Source of the DNA: Melieria omissa
Lineage: Eukaryota; Arthropoda; Insecta; Diptera; Ulidiidae
DNA length: 64,000 nucleotides
Direction: 5' to 3'
Assembly: GCA_963971225.1 (NCBI GenBank)
Contig: OZ020270.1
Span: 75,346,432-75,410,431 of the forward strand
Part shown: positions 1 through 10,264 of the stretch, piece after piece
Position numbering within the stretch: the stretch's first letter is position 1
Layout of the letters: every line of letters starts with the position of its first letter
Translations under genes and position numbers: made by a program
The notes under the pieces: generated by a model
Databases searched by the model: none
What the model was told of the DNA's origin: nothing
What the model saw: only the letters and a program-made list of their open reading frames with translations

Positions 1-418
1 GTAGCCGTCAAAGCACGAGGCTTAAGAGGCAAATGGTTAAGGCGGCATATTGGCGTCTCGAAATTTTAGAAAAATATTGTCTTTAAGTTGCATTCATAGA
101 AATATTCCCACATTCATTATAATTTTTAATATCGATCGATTTTTATGAAAAAAATTGAATTTAAACAGATCACAGATCATGTGGTTGATAATTTTCGTAA
201 GTATTTATTTTAATATAAAAATTTTGGAGCGTCACTCCGGCGATTTGCCTCGGGCGGCATAAAAGCTTTGTCCGCCATCGTTTGTGGCTATAGTCACCGA
301 CATGTAATTGTATTGGGTCATCCCATAAGTAATGCGACTGTTTTCTATTTGGTCGAATTTGATGATTCCATAATTTGGTTGTTCGTACTATATCAGTCAA
401 CGAGCTCAAACGCGCGTT
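1..418. other. Non-coding stretch, no gene recognised
   Basis: No convincing coding sequence is visible. Around 316-345 there is a mariner-terminus-like phrase (GGGTCATCCCATAAGTAATG), which could be the left end of the decayed mariner that follows, but the matching right terminus was not found. Confidence 0.3.
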
Positions 419-692
419 TTAACCCTCCGATGCCCAAAAAGGTCCGTAGGGACCTATGGCGTTTTTAAAAGTAATAATTTTGTATTGTATTCGTTTTTGC
501 CTATCTGTTTGTAGTAAAAACTACAGATATGTTTACTAAATAATATACACGAAGCTTAGCTTTTTGGCTTTCCAAACACATCTACACACATTATGTAACA
601 CTACATTATACAATTGCACGCCTTATATGCAATATTACAAAAGAGGTCTCTTGGGGCCTTGTTGGGCTTTGGCCGTTTAATCGGAGGGTTAA
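419..692. mobile_element. Small TTAA-flanked MITE (CCC termini)
   Basis: A 274-bp segment is bounded by TTAA on both sides (419-422 and 689-692), with inverted ends CCCTCCGAT and ATCGGAGGG. TTAA duplication with CCC ends is the signature of piggyBac-type non-autonomous elements. There is no coding capacity. The inverted ends are only about 9 bp, so the family assignment is inference. Confidence 0.5.
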
Positions 693-759
693 AGTGGAAA
701 ATTTTGATTTATTTTATGGGTTTCAAGGGAGCCAAAGCGTTGGTACCAAAGCGATATTT

Positions 760-1999
760 TTAATGAAGAGGTAATAAGTGTGAGTCGGTGTCAAAGATGG
801 GTGAAATGTTTTTGAGCTGAGAATTATAGGCTTAAAAGTAACAGAGGTCTGGGCGTTCGAAGCAAATAACAGTCAAGACCACTTAACTGCTTTGCAGCAC
901 TAGAAACTTTAAGGAAAGTATGAAAACGCAATCAGTGGGTGCCGCATGAGTTGTCAGCAATGAAATAGCAAATTTTCTAAATCATATTGTTTCAAGTGAT
1001 CAAAAGTGGATTCTATGTATGTGGTTCAGGGTAAATGACTGTGGCTGAACAGAGACCGGTTCCCAGCTAGAACGCTAAAAGCTGGTTTTTTTCCTAAAAA
1101 AAGTAATTTTGTGCATTTGGTGGACTGCGAAGTGGAACCATCAACTATAAGCTGTTAAGGGGTTATATACACTTGCGTTGGTCAAAAAAATCAAAAATTT
1201 TTGTATTGCATTTTCTGAAAGTACATATCTTAGAGAATATTTTCCCCCAAAATCATAAAGATCCGAGCATTAGAACCAGATTGGCAGCTACTGATAGCGC
1301 GCTATCTGCAACTACGAGTCACGCTTCACGAGCGATTATCTCGAAACTGTTTTTTCAAAAAGTTTGAAATTTTCCAGGCTTATTAAAAACAATATAAGCC
1401 TGTTCGTGAACGAAGGATTTTCAATTTGAAGCAAAACTTTTTTTTCCTGATGTAAAAACCCGAATTTTATACGTTCAAAACTCGAACTTTTTAGAAAGAC
1501 GATCATAATTTTCGAAAAAAATTTTATTTTGCAAAATCCTTCGTTCACGAACAGCGTATAGGTGTAAACTACATAAATTTTTTTGGTTTTTGTATTTCAG
1601 ATGAGCAGATCCTTCGTTATCGTGGTCACCGCGGACGATGTTGGGAAAATTGTGTTTTGGCATAATGGCTACTGTGACTAGTATTATAAATATTTTCTTT
1701 TGAAAAAATTCATGAAGCATCTCTCGAAGTGTATAAATAAATAGGCATTTAGTGTTTTAAGAAAAGTTGTGTTGTTTTTCCAAAAAAAAATCGTAAAAAT
1801 GCCTTTTTTTTCTCGCGCGCAAGTGTATATAACCCCTTAAATGAAAACACAAAGTTCAATGAGGGACTGTAAGGTAAACACGGAAAAAACAAGGTATTGA
1901 AGAAAAGAAACCTGTCCTATCATGATAATCATGCTTCTCGCCAAAAACTGCAACAGTTTGAATGAGAAATTATGACGCGATTTGAAAGATGGTCCCAAC
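760..1999 (+). pseudogene. Decayed mariner-type transposase, split by a TTAA element
   Basis: Translation of the plus strand in shifting frames gives recognisable mariner (DD34D) transposase blocks: WVPHELS near 938-958, a degraded first-Asp block near 990-1020, KKVILCIWW near 1100-1126, and after the interruption a second-Asp block YHDNHASRQ near 1920-1947. The gene carries many stops and frameshifts and is dead. It is interrupted at 1155-1840 by a TTAA-flanked element. Removing that element and one TTAA restores the reading frame across the joint, so the MITE landed in an already recognisable transposase gene. The N-terminus and the third catalytic residue were not found. Mariner assignment rests on motif order, not on an alignment. 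Confidence 0.6.
1155..1840. mobile_element. TTAA-flanked ~0.7-kb element, copy A
   Basis: TTAA duplications at 1155-1158 and 1837-1840 flank perfect 19-bp inverted ends, GGGGTTATATACACTTGCG at 1159-1177 and its complement at 1818-1836. An inner inverted repeat (about 1401-1418 and 1536-1553, around TTCGTGAACGAAGGATTTT) is also present. There is no transposase. It belongs with copies B (3118), D (33975) and E (60742): same size, TTAA target and G-rich start. It is a non-autonomous piggyBac- or Kolobok-type element by TSD. Confidence 0.75.
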
Positions 2000-2211
2000 C
2001 AGTGATGGTAACTGTAGGGAAAATTCCCTACATGGGAAATTTAGCGAAATTTAGCGAAAATTTCCCTGGGAAATTTAGCGAAAATTCTGTGCGTAGGAAA
2101 AAGGATAGATTTTTTAAAATTCACTAAATGTAGGGATTTTTCAAACAATCCTGGTTATCGAAAATTTTGGTGTCAAATTATTTAAACTAAGAATTTTAAT
2201 GATAAAATATT

Positions 2212-2400
2212 GTTTCCCAATTTGTCAAAGTTGGGCAAATAAGTTTTGGCACTACCACATTTCAATGCAGACTCTGAAAGAATATTTTCAATAGTGACAG
2301 ACGTTGGAACAAAAAAAAAGGAACAAATTAAGCCATGCAAATTTGACTTCAATTTGTATAATTCGCTCTTACTTACAAGACGAAGATATCACCTGCGTAA
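2212..2400 (+). pseudogene. hAT-family transposase C-terminal remnant
   Basis: The plus strand encodes a recognisable hAT C-terminal dimerisation block: LALPHFNADSERIFSI around 2258-2305, then after a slip in the A-run at 2311-2321 a stretch containing RNKLSHANLTSICIIRS. The motif (LPHSNA..ERIFS) is characteristic of the hAT dimerisation domain. An in-frame stop near 2250 and the frameshift in the A-run show it is dead. Only the last 60 or so residues remain, and the catalytic domain is absent. The preceding 2000-2160 holds short repeats of GGGAAATTTAGCGAAA and a CAGTGATGG motif that may be the element terminus. Confidence 0.55.
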
Positions 2401-2811
2401 ATTTTCAATGTAAAGGTAGGTATGCAGCTTTCAAGAAAACGCTCAAGAAAAAACCGCCATATATTTCTTGGGCGTGAAAAAGTAGTAAATTTGACTTTTT
2501 AAATATTAAATTAGAAACATATAAAAAATATTAAATTGGAAGTTTACTTGCTTTACTTCAGGCAGCTGTCACGTTTCCTTTAAGAAATAAATAGCTACAC
2601 ATATATGTACATATTTCTTACCGAAAACCGTGTTGTCCTTTTCACTTTTCAATGAAATAAAGTATTTAAAACCCGAATCAGTTTTCTTGCGAGGTGCTTC
2701 AAGGAAATTTCTTTTGAACATTTCTTGAGCTTTTTTTATATGAAGTTTTCGCTTTTCTTGAGATCTGCATACCGACCTTAAAGAACAACACTTTAAGAAA
2801 ACGGCGTACAC

Positions 2812-3110
2812 TGACTTGACACGAAAAATGCACCTAAAAACAAAATTATTTTCTTGACTAATGTAGGGCCGCTTGAGACGAAAGTGAATATTCAAAAATT
2901 TTTTGAAAGAAGGGTTTTCCAAAAATCTTCGCAAAACCAGATGTGTGCTGATAACTCAAATTACAGTAAAAAACTGGCTTTGCGAAGATTTTTGGAAAAC
3001 CCTTCTTTGAAAAATTTTTGGATCTTCACTTTCTTCTTCAGCGGCCCAAAATTAGTCTAGAAAATACTTTTGTTTTTAGGTGAACGTATTTAACCCATTT
3101 TTTGTCGAGT
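2812..3110. repeat. Long hairpin (foldback MITE)
   Basis: Two arms of about 125-140 bp (2812-2940 and 2970-3110) are inverted copies separated by about 30 bp. Examples are CCAAAAATCTTCGCAAAACC in the left arm against its complement in the right arm, and CACCTAAAAACAAAA at 2829 against its complement at 3066-3082. A diverged relative with the same order of motifs (CTCGACAAAAAATGGG, CACCTAAAAATAAAAG) lies at about 59528-59670. It is non-coding. Confidence 0.6.
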
Positions 3111-3117
3111 GATGCAA

Positions 3118-3849
3118 TTAAGGGGCACAACTAGTTTGACCGCCTGAAAAAGGAGATTTTTGTGAATTTTGAATTTTGTGAAGTATTGCATCGAATGTTT
3201 TAAAATTTTGCAGATATATTTATGCATAAATAATGAATACAAAGTAATTTTTTCAAATGAAAATATTCGATTTTCAGCAAGTTATCCAAGATCTCCTGAG
3301 TCTTCAAAAAAAAAACGTTCTCCCACTGCTGCAGTGATGGTAGCCTTCGCAGTGCCTGAAATCAAAAAAACCAAAAATTTTACTTAACTAGGTTATATTT
3401 TCTATACAATGACCCTCGGTTGTAAAAAAAAATAAAATTCAACGAAATGGCGGTTTTTTGAAAAAAAAATTAAAATTTTGCTGAAAAATCTGATGGTTTC
3501 TGGCCTGGCATAATTATACTTTTCATCCTATCATTAAACTGGATGGTCATTGTATGGAAAAACAAATACACAAGAAGCTAAAAAAAGACCCAAGTCGATC
3601 GGATGATTTGTTATCAAGTTACAGCTGCAGCAAATTTGAAAAATGTAGTTTTGAGAAAAACGCGTTTAAAGTTTTAAAACCGTGTTACCGCGTAGTGAAC
3701 GAGACGGATTTGAGGCTCTGTATCTCAGAGACTTTTACGAATTCGACAAAATCCGTTCGTATACTTTTTCTATGATAGTTATATTATAAAAATATGAAAT
3801 AAAACAAAAAACGAAATTTTCAAAATTTCAAACTAGTTGTGCCCCTTAA
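3118..3849. mobile_element. TTAA-flanked ~0.7-kb element, copy B
   Basis: TTAA duplications (3118-3121 and 3846-3849) enclose inverted ends GGGGCACAACTAGTTTGA and TCAAACTAGTTGTGCCCC. The right part contains GTTTTGAGAAAAACGCG at about 3648, which recurs in copy E at about 61261, linking the two as one family. There is no coding capacity. Confidence 0.75.
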
Positions 3850-3872
3850 AGCATTTTAACAGTATTCAATTA

Positions 3873-4563
3873 CACTGCACAACACAAAAAAAATAACAAG
3901 GTTCTGACAACGGATTCTGGTAGAGGGGGCAAAAAAAAACATATACGTGTATCGGTGTTTTGAAAGTTTACATCTGAATTTTTTTTTTGGGGGGTCAAAG
4001 TTTTCCCCTTTTTGCTCATTCTTATGGTGAATAGGCATACGAAAACCATGTAACCTCACATTTTAGGTATATGATGTGTTCAGCAATTTGATGTAAAATA
4101 TTACGAAAAATATTTTTGTGGAGCATTTTAACCCTGTAGCTCCTATTTTTATGGGTCAATTTGACCCTTTTTTCTAAAATGCCAAAAATGTCCTGTAAAA
4201 CAGGACTTTTTAAGGACAACATTCACCACGAAAATATTCGCCATAAAATTCTACTATAGGTCTCTGAATACATCAAAGCTCAGAAATTAACTTGAACGCC
4301 AGAATTAATTCGTACGTAATTTCGTACTTATTCAAAATTGGTACTAAAATCTCCTACAAAACTTCAAATGTAAAATGTGAGGTTACATGGTTTTCGTATG
4401 CTGATTCCCCATAAGAATGAGCAAAAAGGGGAAAACTTTGACCCCCCAAAAAAAAAATTCAGAACGCCGATACACGTAGGTATATCTTTTTTTGCCCCCT
4501 CTACCATAATCCGTTGTCAGATCCTTGTTCTTTTAAAAAAAAGTTTGATTTTGTTGTGCAGTG
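3873..4563. mobile_element. Foldback MITE with ~190-bp inverted arms
   Basis: The arms 3873-4066 and 4371-4563 are inverted copies, with outer ends CACTGCACAACA and TGTTGTGCAGTG. Candidate TSD is TTA (3870-3872, 4564-4566). The arms share long blocks such as GGGGAAAACTTTGACCCC. The loop of about 300 bp is AT-rich and non-coding. A TTA duplication would suit a PIF/Harbinger origin, but the CACTG ends also resemble Chapaev-type termini, so the family is open. Confidence 0.6.
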
Positions 4564-4716
4564 TTATTATTGCTAAAACACCATTGAATCACGATAAATG
4601 TACGAGTATGCCAGTTATAGTCCACAGTTGTCACTTTTAACTGATTGGGGTAAAGAAACTTTGTTGTTTGACGAAACTTCTCGAATTCTAACACTTTTTG
4701 GGCACTAAAACACGTA

Positions 4717-5110
4717 TTTCACAAATAGTTGAAATTCGGACATAAATGCAGTATAGCGAATCCACATGAATCTAGCAAACTAAAAATGTTGCCTGTGAAA
4801 CGCTCACAAAAGGTGTGGCTCGGGGTCAAAGTTCAAAGTTTTTATCAAAAAACTCAATTAATCTCCAACTGATTTACACGATATGGTATCAAACGAAAGG
4901 CCTTTTTCATACCTTTCATTAATGCACAACATTACATATGTTAAATGTCCTAAGAAAAAGTTTTAGGCAAAACAAAAATTTTAATAAAAATTTTTTTAAA
5001 ACGGATTTTTTTCTCGAAAAAATTTATAAAAAGGTGCACTTCATTTGTTGCCATATTGTAGCCTGTGCAATTCCCTTTACAACGAAATATAAAACATTTA
5101 ATATTTTTAT
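4717..5110 (+). repeat. Interspersed repeat, inverted partner at 23410-23860
   Basis: This block matches the reverse complement of 23410-23860, for example TTAATCTCCAACTGATTTAC at 4858 against 23638-23657, and the CCATATTGTAGCCTGTG region. The two copies lie on either side of the LINE/DINE complex. It is non-coding. They may be two independent insertions or the ends of a larger inverted structure. Confidence 0.55.
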
Positions 5111-5370
5111 GATTTCGCTTTTATATTTAAATTTAAATTGAGTTAAAAGCATCTGCCTGCAATATTGAAATGGCGTTTTTGAAAGTTGTTGCTTAGGCGC
5201 GATATTTTCCAATCATAGGAATTGAATACAAAAATACTGTTAGCACATTACTTATCCCGATGCCCTAGTTACTCCCATGAGGGTTATTTTTTTGCAGACC
5301 GGCCGAAGGCCGGCCATACAAAAGGTACTTTAATACAGAAAAAAGTGGTTTACTACCACCCTGCACCTCC

Positions 5371-5450
5371 TGGAAAAGTACCGTTGAACGGTAAGCAAAG
5401 AATATAAGAGTGGAAAAGTACCATTGAACGATAAACGAAGGATATAAGTG
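5371..5450. repeat. Tandem duplication of ~40 bp
   Basis: Two adjacent imperfect copies begin GGAAAAGTACC.TTGAACG and end GGATATAAG/GAATATAAG. They lie just before the DINE-like repeat. A GC-rich palindromic motif (CCGGCCGAAGGCCGG) lies upstream at 5299-5316. Confidence 0.5.
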
Positions 5451-5892
5451 TGCTTGTTCGAAACTATCAAAAATTTTCATTTTTATTCCAATACTAGTAG
5501 GGCCCTGCGGCTTTGCACGCAAGTTTAAAGTCAATGGGCCCAATAAATCAAGTTTCTTTATACTACACTCTATGGGCGGTGCCACGCCTTTTTTATGTTA
5601 TGCGCAATCCATTGCTCCAGCCGAAGGGTGTGACCCGGTTTCAATGATATGCTACTTTCATTTCCAAAGTTACAGTCGCAAAAAATGTAGTCGCAAAAAA
5701 TATACCACCGGTAGAATGACATATCTATCGGACGATGGTATACAAAACTTCAAAGCTTTCCAACTTATTGTTCCGAAGATATTCCACATTCAAAATTTGG
5801 GTTGTATGGACGGTGCCATGCCCCTCGTCCAATACCCACCCTACTCTCCCTGTCGAAGGGCACGTCGAAATGGTAAGTATGTGCCAAATATC

Positions 5893-6425
5893 TTTCATTT
5901 CATTTCATTTCATTTCATTTATTGAGCCAAGCGATACAGTGATCTACAGGCTAGAAAATTAATACAATAAATAACACTTACGAACTAGAAAAAATATATA
6001 ATACAATCAAAAGTACATCCATTTTATATGCTCCATAAACTTATGCCTAGGAATTGAGAAATCAATTTCAAAATTGGCAGCTAATTTATTAAATTCACAT
6101 AATGACCTCACAAGTGGTTGATTTAAAGCATAGCTTGTTCTGTAACATTTTACAAAAAATAACTTATTTAATCGAGTAGTCCTGATTGGAACAAAGAAGT
6201 TAATGAGATGTAGTAAAGCAGGACAATTAATGCTGCCACAAATGATATCGTACACAAACATCAAAGAACTTATGGTACGTCTACATTCTAACGATTTAAG
6301 ATCAATAAGCAAGCAACGTGACTTATAAGAGGGAATAGGTTCTTGAAAGTTTAGTGAGAACAGAGCAAATTTCAAAAATTTCTTCTGCACTCGTTCGAGA
6401 CGATTCGTGTGTGTGTCTTGATGTG
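5893..6425 (-). mobile_element. 5'-truncated LINE insertion (minus strand)
   Basis: The 3' end is a pentamer tail (TGAAA repeated, seen as TTTCA repeats at 5893-5922). The 5' junction lies near 6420, where the interrupted DINE-like unit resumes with GTGTGATTTGCAGTTCC, matching the uninterrupted unit at 6700-6714. Short tail repeats, truncation and insertion into a repeat unit are typical of dead-on-arrival LINE copies. Confidence 0.65.
6007..6420 (-). pseudogene. LINE reverse transcriptase C-terminal fragment
   Basis: About 135 codons remain open and end in a stop at 6007. They encode the region after the RT thumb, containing RLERVQKKFLKFAL, LECRRTISSLMFVYDI and NQPLVRSLCEFNKL. This matches the order of motifs in the C-terminus of the longer LINE at 22004-22603 (ERVQKIFTRIALRKL, NEPITRCVRLCNKF) but is clearly a different family member. 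The catalytic RT core is missing because the insertion is 5' truncated, so it cannot be functional. Confidence 0.65.
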
Positions 6426-7782
6426 TGATTTGCAGTTCCAAAGTTATTGAAAAGAATAAGGTCGCTTAAAAAGTACCACACCCCTTGTCCAACGCCCATA
6501 CAATTTAACCACTTGAACGACACGTCTATGCCATGATGTAATATCAAATTTCAATCAATCAATCAATTGAATCCGAAGATATTTCTTGGATAAACTTGGT
6601 TTGTATGGTCAGTGTCAGGCCCCTCGTCCGATACCCACCCCATTCCCCATGTCGGAGGGCACATCTAAATCGTAAGTTTGTGTCAAATCTCTTAACTGTG
6701 TGATTTGTAGTTCCAAAGTTATTCAAAACATTTGAGTTGCTTAAAAAGTGTCACGCCCCTTGTCCTTGCTCACAAAGTTTTACCAGTGAAACGGCACATC
6801 AAACGGTGGCCCCGCACCAAATTTTAATGCTGCCCGATTTCTCATTCCGAAGATATTCCATATTGAAAATTTAAGTTGTATGGGCGGTGCCACGCCTCCT
6901 TATCAAAAACCCACCCCATTCCCCCTATCCAATCGCTAAATCGTTTGACACCCATATTACTGTGACATATATATCATGGCTGATTTGTTATTATAGTGAT
7001 CGTGGCGAGAAGGCGTGTTAGGTGGGCGTGGTCAATCTTATTATCCTATGTTAACATCAACAAAACACGAAATCATTTGGTTTTAATACTGATTCACAGA
7101 CATGTACCGCAGCTTCCTTTTGTTAGTTTAGTTGGCGTGGAAAATTATATTATAGCCTATCTTTGCCGCAATGACACGCTGAATCGTTTGATACCCATAT
7201 TGCTATGATAAATAAAAACAGTGCAACAAAAACGTCTTCGTCAAAATCTCAGTCGTCCTCAGCTCAATATGCTAGTAATCACTCATGCTCATCGAACTCC
7301 TCGGTCGTATCATAGTACAGTAAATGGGTATATTTTACTAAAAAAAAAAACGTAATGGCTGAAATTTTGAGGGTATGTTCGGGGGCATGTCCTGAGTCTA
7401 AAACTGAGTTTTCGTATTCGAGGGGGTGGGGGAAGATACTACCCCCTGCTTATTTAGGGGTGAGCTCGTTTTAACTCCTTATCTCCGGTGCTATTGCTCG
7501 TACCGACAAGTCCGAGGGATCAAATTTGTGGGGAATAAAATTATCTATCTAATGATAATAAAATCGAGGTCATAGGTCGATTAGGTGAATCGCAATGGCC
7601 GGTCAAAGGTCAAAAGTGAGGGATAGTTTTCATTTTTCGTGAATACCGTGAAACCGGTAGGTTTTTCGCATACTACTTCGATACCATTTTAAAGTACTTG
7701 AAATTACCTACAAAATGAGTGCTCGAACACTCATCTACTATAAATAGTTTGCCGTCAATCCAACGACCAAGGTGACCGCGCG

Positions 7783-8352
7783 AGTTACCTCACCCGCACC
7801 ACACACCGCACAAAGTACGACATCACCCACGCTACACGCACCACCCAAACCACGGAGGGCAAATTGCTGACAACGACAGCCAGCCGACAACAACAATCAG
7901 CAGCAACAAAGTAGTGCACTGCCGACAACAACAATCAGCAGCAACAAAGTAGTGCACTGCCGACACAGCAGCGAGCCGCAATAGTGTAAACAAATAGCAG
8001 AATCGCTGACATTCCACAGCAGCGTAGACGAATAGGAAAACCATCGACGTTCAACAACAACAAATAGCGATCAACAGAAATCGATACCGGCAAAACAAAC
8101 GCACTGGACAGCAATTCGATACCGCAGCACAAGACGCGCTAGGCAGCAAATTCTGCGGAAGCCGAACCGATCAGCAAATTCAACGGAAGCTGAAACTATC
8201 AACAAACCTACAAAGTAGGGCATGTTTACTAAAACTTTGGGGATTTAATTAGTATATAAGAGCCGGAGAATTGTAAAATAAATGAGTTGAAGTGTCAATC
8301 TAGTACGAACCAGTTGTGTTTTCTTGAGCTTCGCAGGCCGCCGCTCATAACT
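7783..8352 (+). repeat. 5' LTR of errantivirus-type element (570 bp)
   Basis: The LTR starts AGTTACCTCACC and ends CGCTCATAACT. It contains a TATA-like TATATAAG at 8253-8260, a poly-A signal AATAAA at 8277-8282, and a 37-bp tandem repeat (two copies of the ACAACAACAATCAGCAGC block, about 7887-7960). Compared with the 3' LTR it lacks the 30-bp duplication near the start. Confidence 0.9.
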
Positions 8353-8362
8353 GGCGCAGTCG
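8352..8362 (+). promoter_or_regulatory. Primer binding site, tRNA-Ser type
   Basis: TGGCGCAGTCG follows the LTR and shares the last T of it. This matches the start of the tRNA-Ser-type primer site used by 17.6/297-like elements; the match then breaks down after about 11 bases. Confidence 0.65.
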
Positions 8363-8792
8363 TGTAGTCCGAGTGAACTTGTGAAAACTCAAGGAGCTTA
8401 AGCTTTGAACTCTTGAGTAGACCTACAGTGATTGGCTTCCAACCCTCGCGGAATACGAGGACAGGTCACAGAATCATAAGGTCGCGTGTTAGTCTACAGA
8501 GCGTAAAGTCCTCGCGGAATACGAGGACGAGCTTCAACTAGACAAGGACACGAAACAAGTTTCGGATATCGATCCGTTTACACTCGGTTGAACCAGGATC
8601 CCGTAAAGTGAAGAGCACATCACCTGAGGGCGTGTCTACAGAAGCGAAATCGGCAGCCGGCAGCGGGAAACATCATCGAAAGACAGCAGGGCGATGAAGA
8701 TATCCTCAATCCTCTTTGGCTACCTGTAAGTTATAGTAAGACTAAGTAGTATAAAGGAAAAAAAAAGAGAAAAAAAAGGGAAACAAATTGTA

Positions 8793-8966
8793 ATGAGACC
8801 AATGTATGAATACATAGAGTTCCTTGAAAATCACGCACAATTGTACACAACCGGCAAAGAGTCAGAAAACCTCTATATAAAAGCAAAATTTATTGAAAAA
8901 CTAATAGAATTCTGTAAAAGGAAAGAAATAGCACATAAGAAGAGGAGGACAATTATAAGAATATAG
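8793..8966 (+). CDS. 57-codon upstream ORF, possible Gag N-terminal remnant
   Basis: An ORF starting MRPMYEYIEFLENHAQLYTT and ending with a Lys/Arg-rich tail (KKRRTIIRI) stops 11 bases before the annotated gag start. It lies in a different frame from gag. Its helical, charged content (EFLENHAQLY, IKAKFIEKLIEF) looks like a real protein segment rather than random DNA and may be the original Gag N-terminus cut off by an indel. Alternatively it is a leader peptide. The first interpretation is inference only. Confidence 0.4.
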   Translation: MRPMYEYIEFLENHAQLYTTGKESENLYIKAKFIEKLIEFCKRKEIAHKKRRTIIRI

Positions 8967-8977
8967 AAAAAAAACTA

Positions 8978-10264
8978 ATGTCAAAGAAATTTCGAGTTTT
9001 GCCTTACACAAAAAAAATTATTATTAAAACCAGAAGCTTATCAGATATTCCGGAAGTAACACAGGAAGAAATAGAACCGAATTTTGAAATCACAAAACAA
9101 AACGATACCATGACGACAGAACCGACAGACATATTCTCTTCATTGCGTATTCCAGATGCAATTAAGCTACTCCCAGCATTTGACGGTAACCCTCGCTTAC
9201 TATTCGAATTCGTAAACAATGTCGAAGAGATTTTGCTCTTTATCCGTGGTGCAGACAAAACACCACTCGGGTCAATACTTTTAAGAGCAATACGCAACAA
9301 AATTGAAGGGCAAGCCAACGAAGTCCTTAATATATACGGAACTTCTTTAAACTGGGATGAGATAAAACAAAACCTCATCCTTCACTATGCAGATAAAAGG
9401 ACAGAAACATCTCTAATAAGGGACCTCCACAGCCTAAAACAAAACGGGAAAACATTCGAAAAATTCTATAGCGAAATAATAGAAATTCAGTCTTCACTGT
9501 ACAACAATGTACTACTGCAGTAAAAGGAACAAAACGTAGTAAATTCAAAGAAAACTTTATACGCCGAACTATGTTTAAACACATTCCTAACTGGGTTAGC
9601 AGACCCACTGGGAGTAACCATAAGGTCCATGCGACCAGAAACACTTCCCGAAGCCCTCGACTTCTGCATTAAAGAACAAAATATATATTATCAACAGGCA
9701 CCACGAATTAGACAAAATAATGCACAATACAGGCGAAACAATCAACCATACTACAATAACAATAGGCCATACGTTAATAACCAACCAAATTTTAGACCTA
9801 ATTACCAGCAACAGAACCGAAATCCGCAGTATCAGTATTACAGACCTAACCTACAAAATACGCAAATGCAATATACACGGCAAAATCAAAACCCGGTTAA
9901 TAACACACCATACAATAATAGGTATAGTAATCAACAAGCTCCTAGGCAAAATAACCCAAACAATTATTATAGCCCAAATAATTCCAATAATTATTTCGGT
10001 CAAACCGCTAGTATCCCAAAAATGCCACCTCCTACACCAATAGATGTGGATAACAGTGGATTCTCCCGTTTAAGACGAGATAATCCAAACAATTTTAAAC
10101 AAAGCCCAAGCACAAGAACAAATCTAACATATAAAGCTAAAAACGAGGAATTGCATAATATAAATGACATTAACAAATTTAGCGACGAAATGGAACCGGA
10201 AACTAACATTGACGAGGAAATAAATTTTCACCTACTTGCCTCGCACAGCCCACTGGGTATATAG
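8978..10264 (+). pseudogene. gag: Gag of errantivirus-type element, with one in-frame stop
   Basis: The structural protein that would form the intracellular particle. The frame runs 429 codons from ATG 8978 to TAG 10262, interrupted by a single TAA at 9521-9523, after which the same frame continues without other damage. The first part is acidic and helical (residues 45-180). The C-terminal third is rich in Asn, Gln, Tyr and Arg (NNRPYVNNQPNFRPNYQQQN), typical of errantivirus Gag, which lacks the CCHC knuckle of other retroelements. The stop would give a 181-residue product unless read through. The stop looks like a recent point change because the rest of the frame is clean. Pol is reached by a -1 frameshift near the end. 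Confidence 0.8.

Larger units (their letters stand above)
5455..7204. repeat. DINE-1-like repeat block, tandem units of ~260-280 bp
   Basis: Diverged units recur with the phrases GATATTCCA...GGTTGTATGG.CGGTGCC, ATACCCACCCCATTCCCC and CGCTAAATCGTTTGA.ACCCATATT. Unit starts are near 5777, 6573 and 6851. GGGCGTGG motifs and the related block at 22651-23095 (ending in TTTTTATATAAT) resemble DINE-1/Helentron-like repeats of flies. The block is the target of two LINE insertions: the 5.9-6.4 kb fragment on the minus strand and the long LINE that begins at about 7205. Confidence 0.5.

Noticed and set aside
170..409. Minus-strand frame with WDDPIQLHVGDYSHKRW
   Set aside because: No recognised domain; part overlaps a mariner-terminus-like phrase, so it is probably non-coding.
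7832..8132. Minus-strand Cys/Leu-rich frames in the LTRs, repeated at 15616-15916
   Set aside because: They are low-complexity translations of CAA/CAG-rich LTR DNA and recur only because the LTR is repeated.
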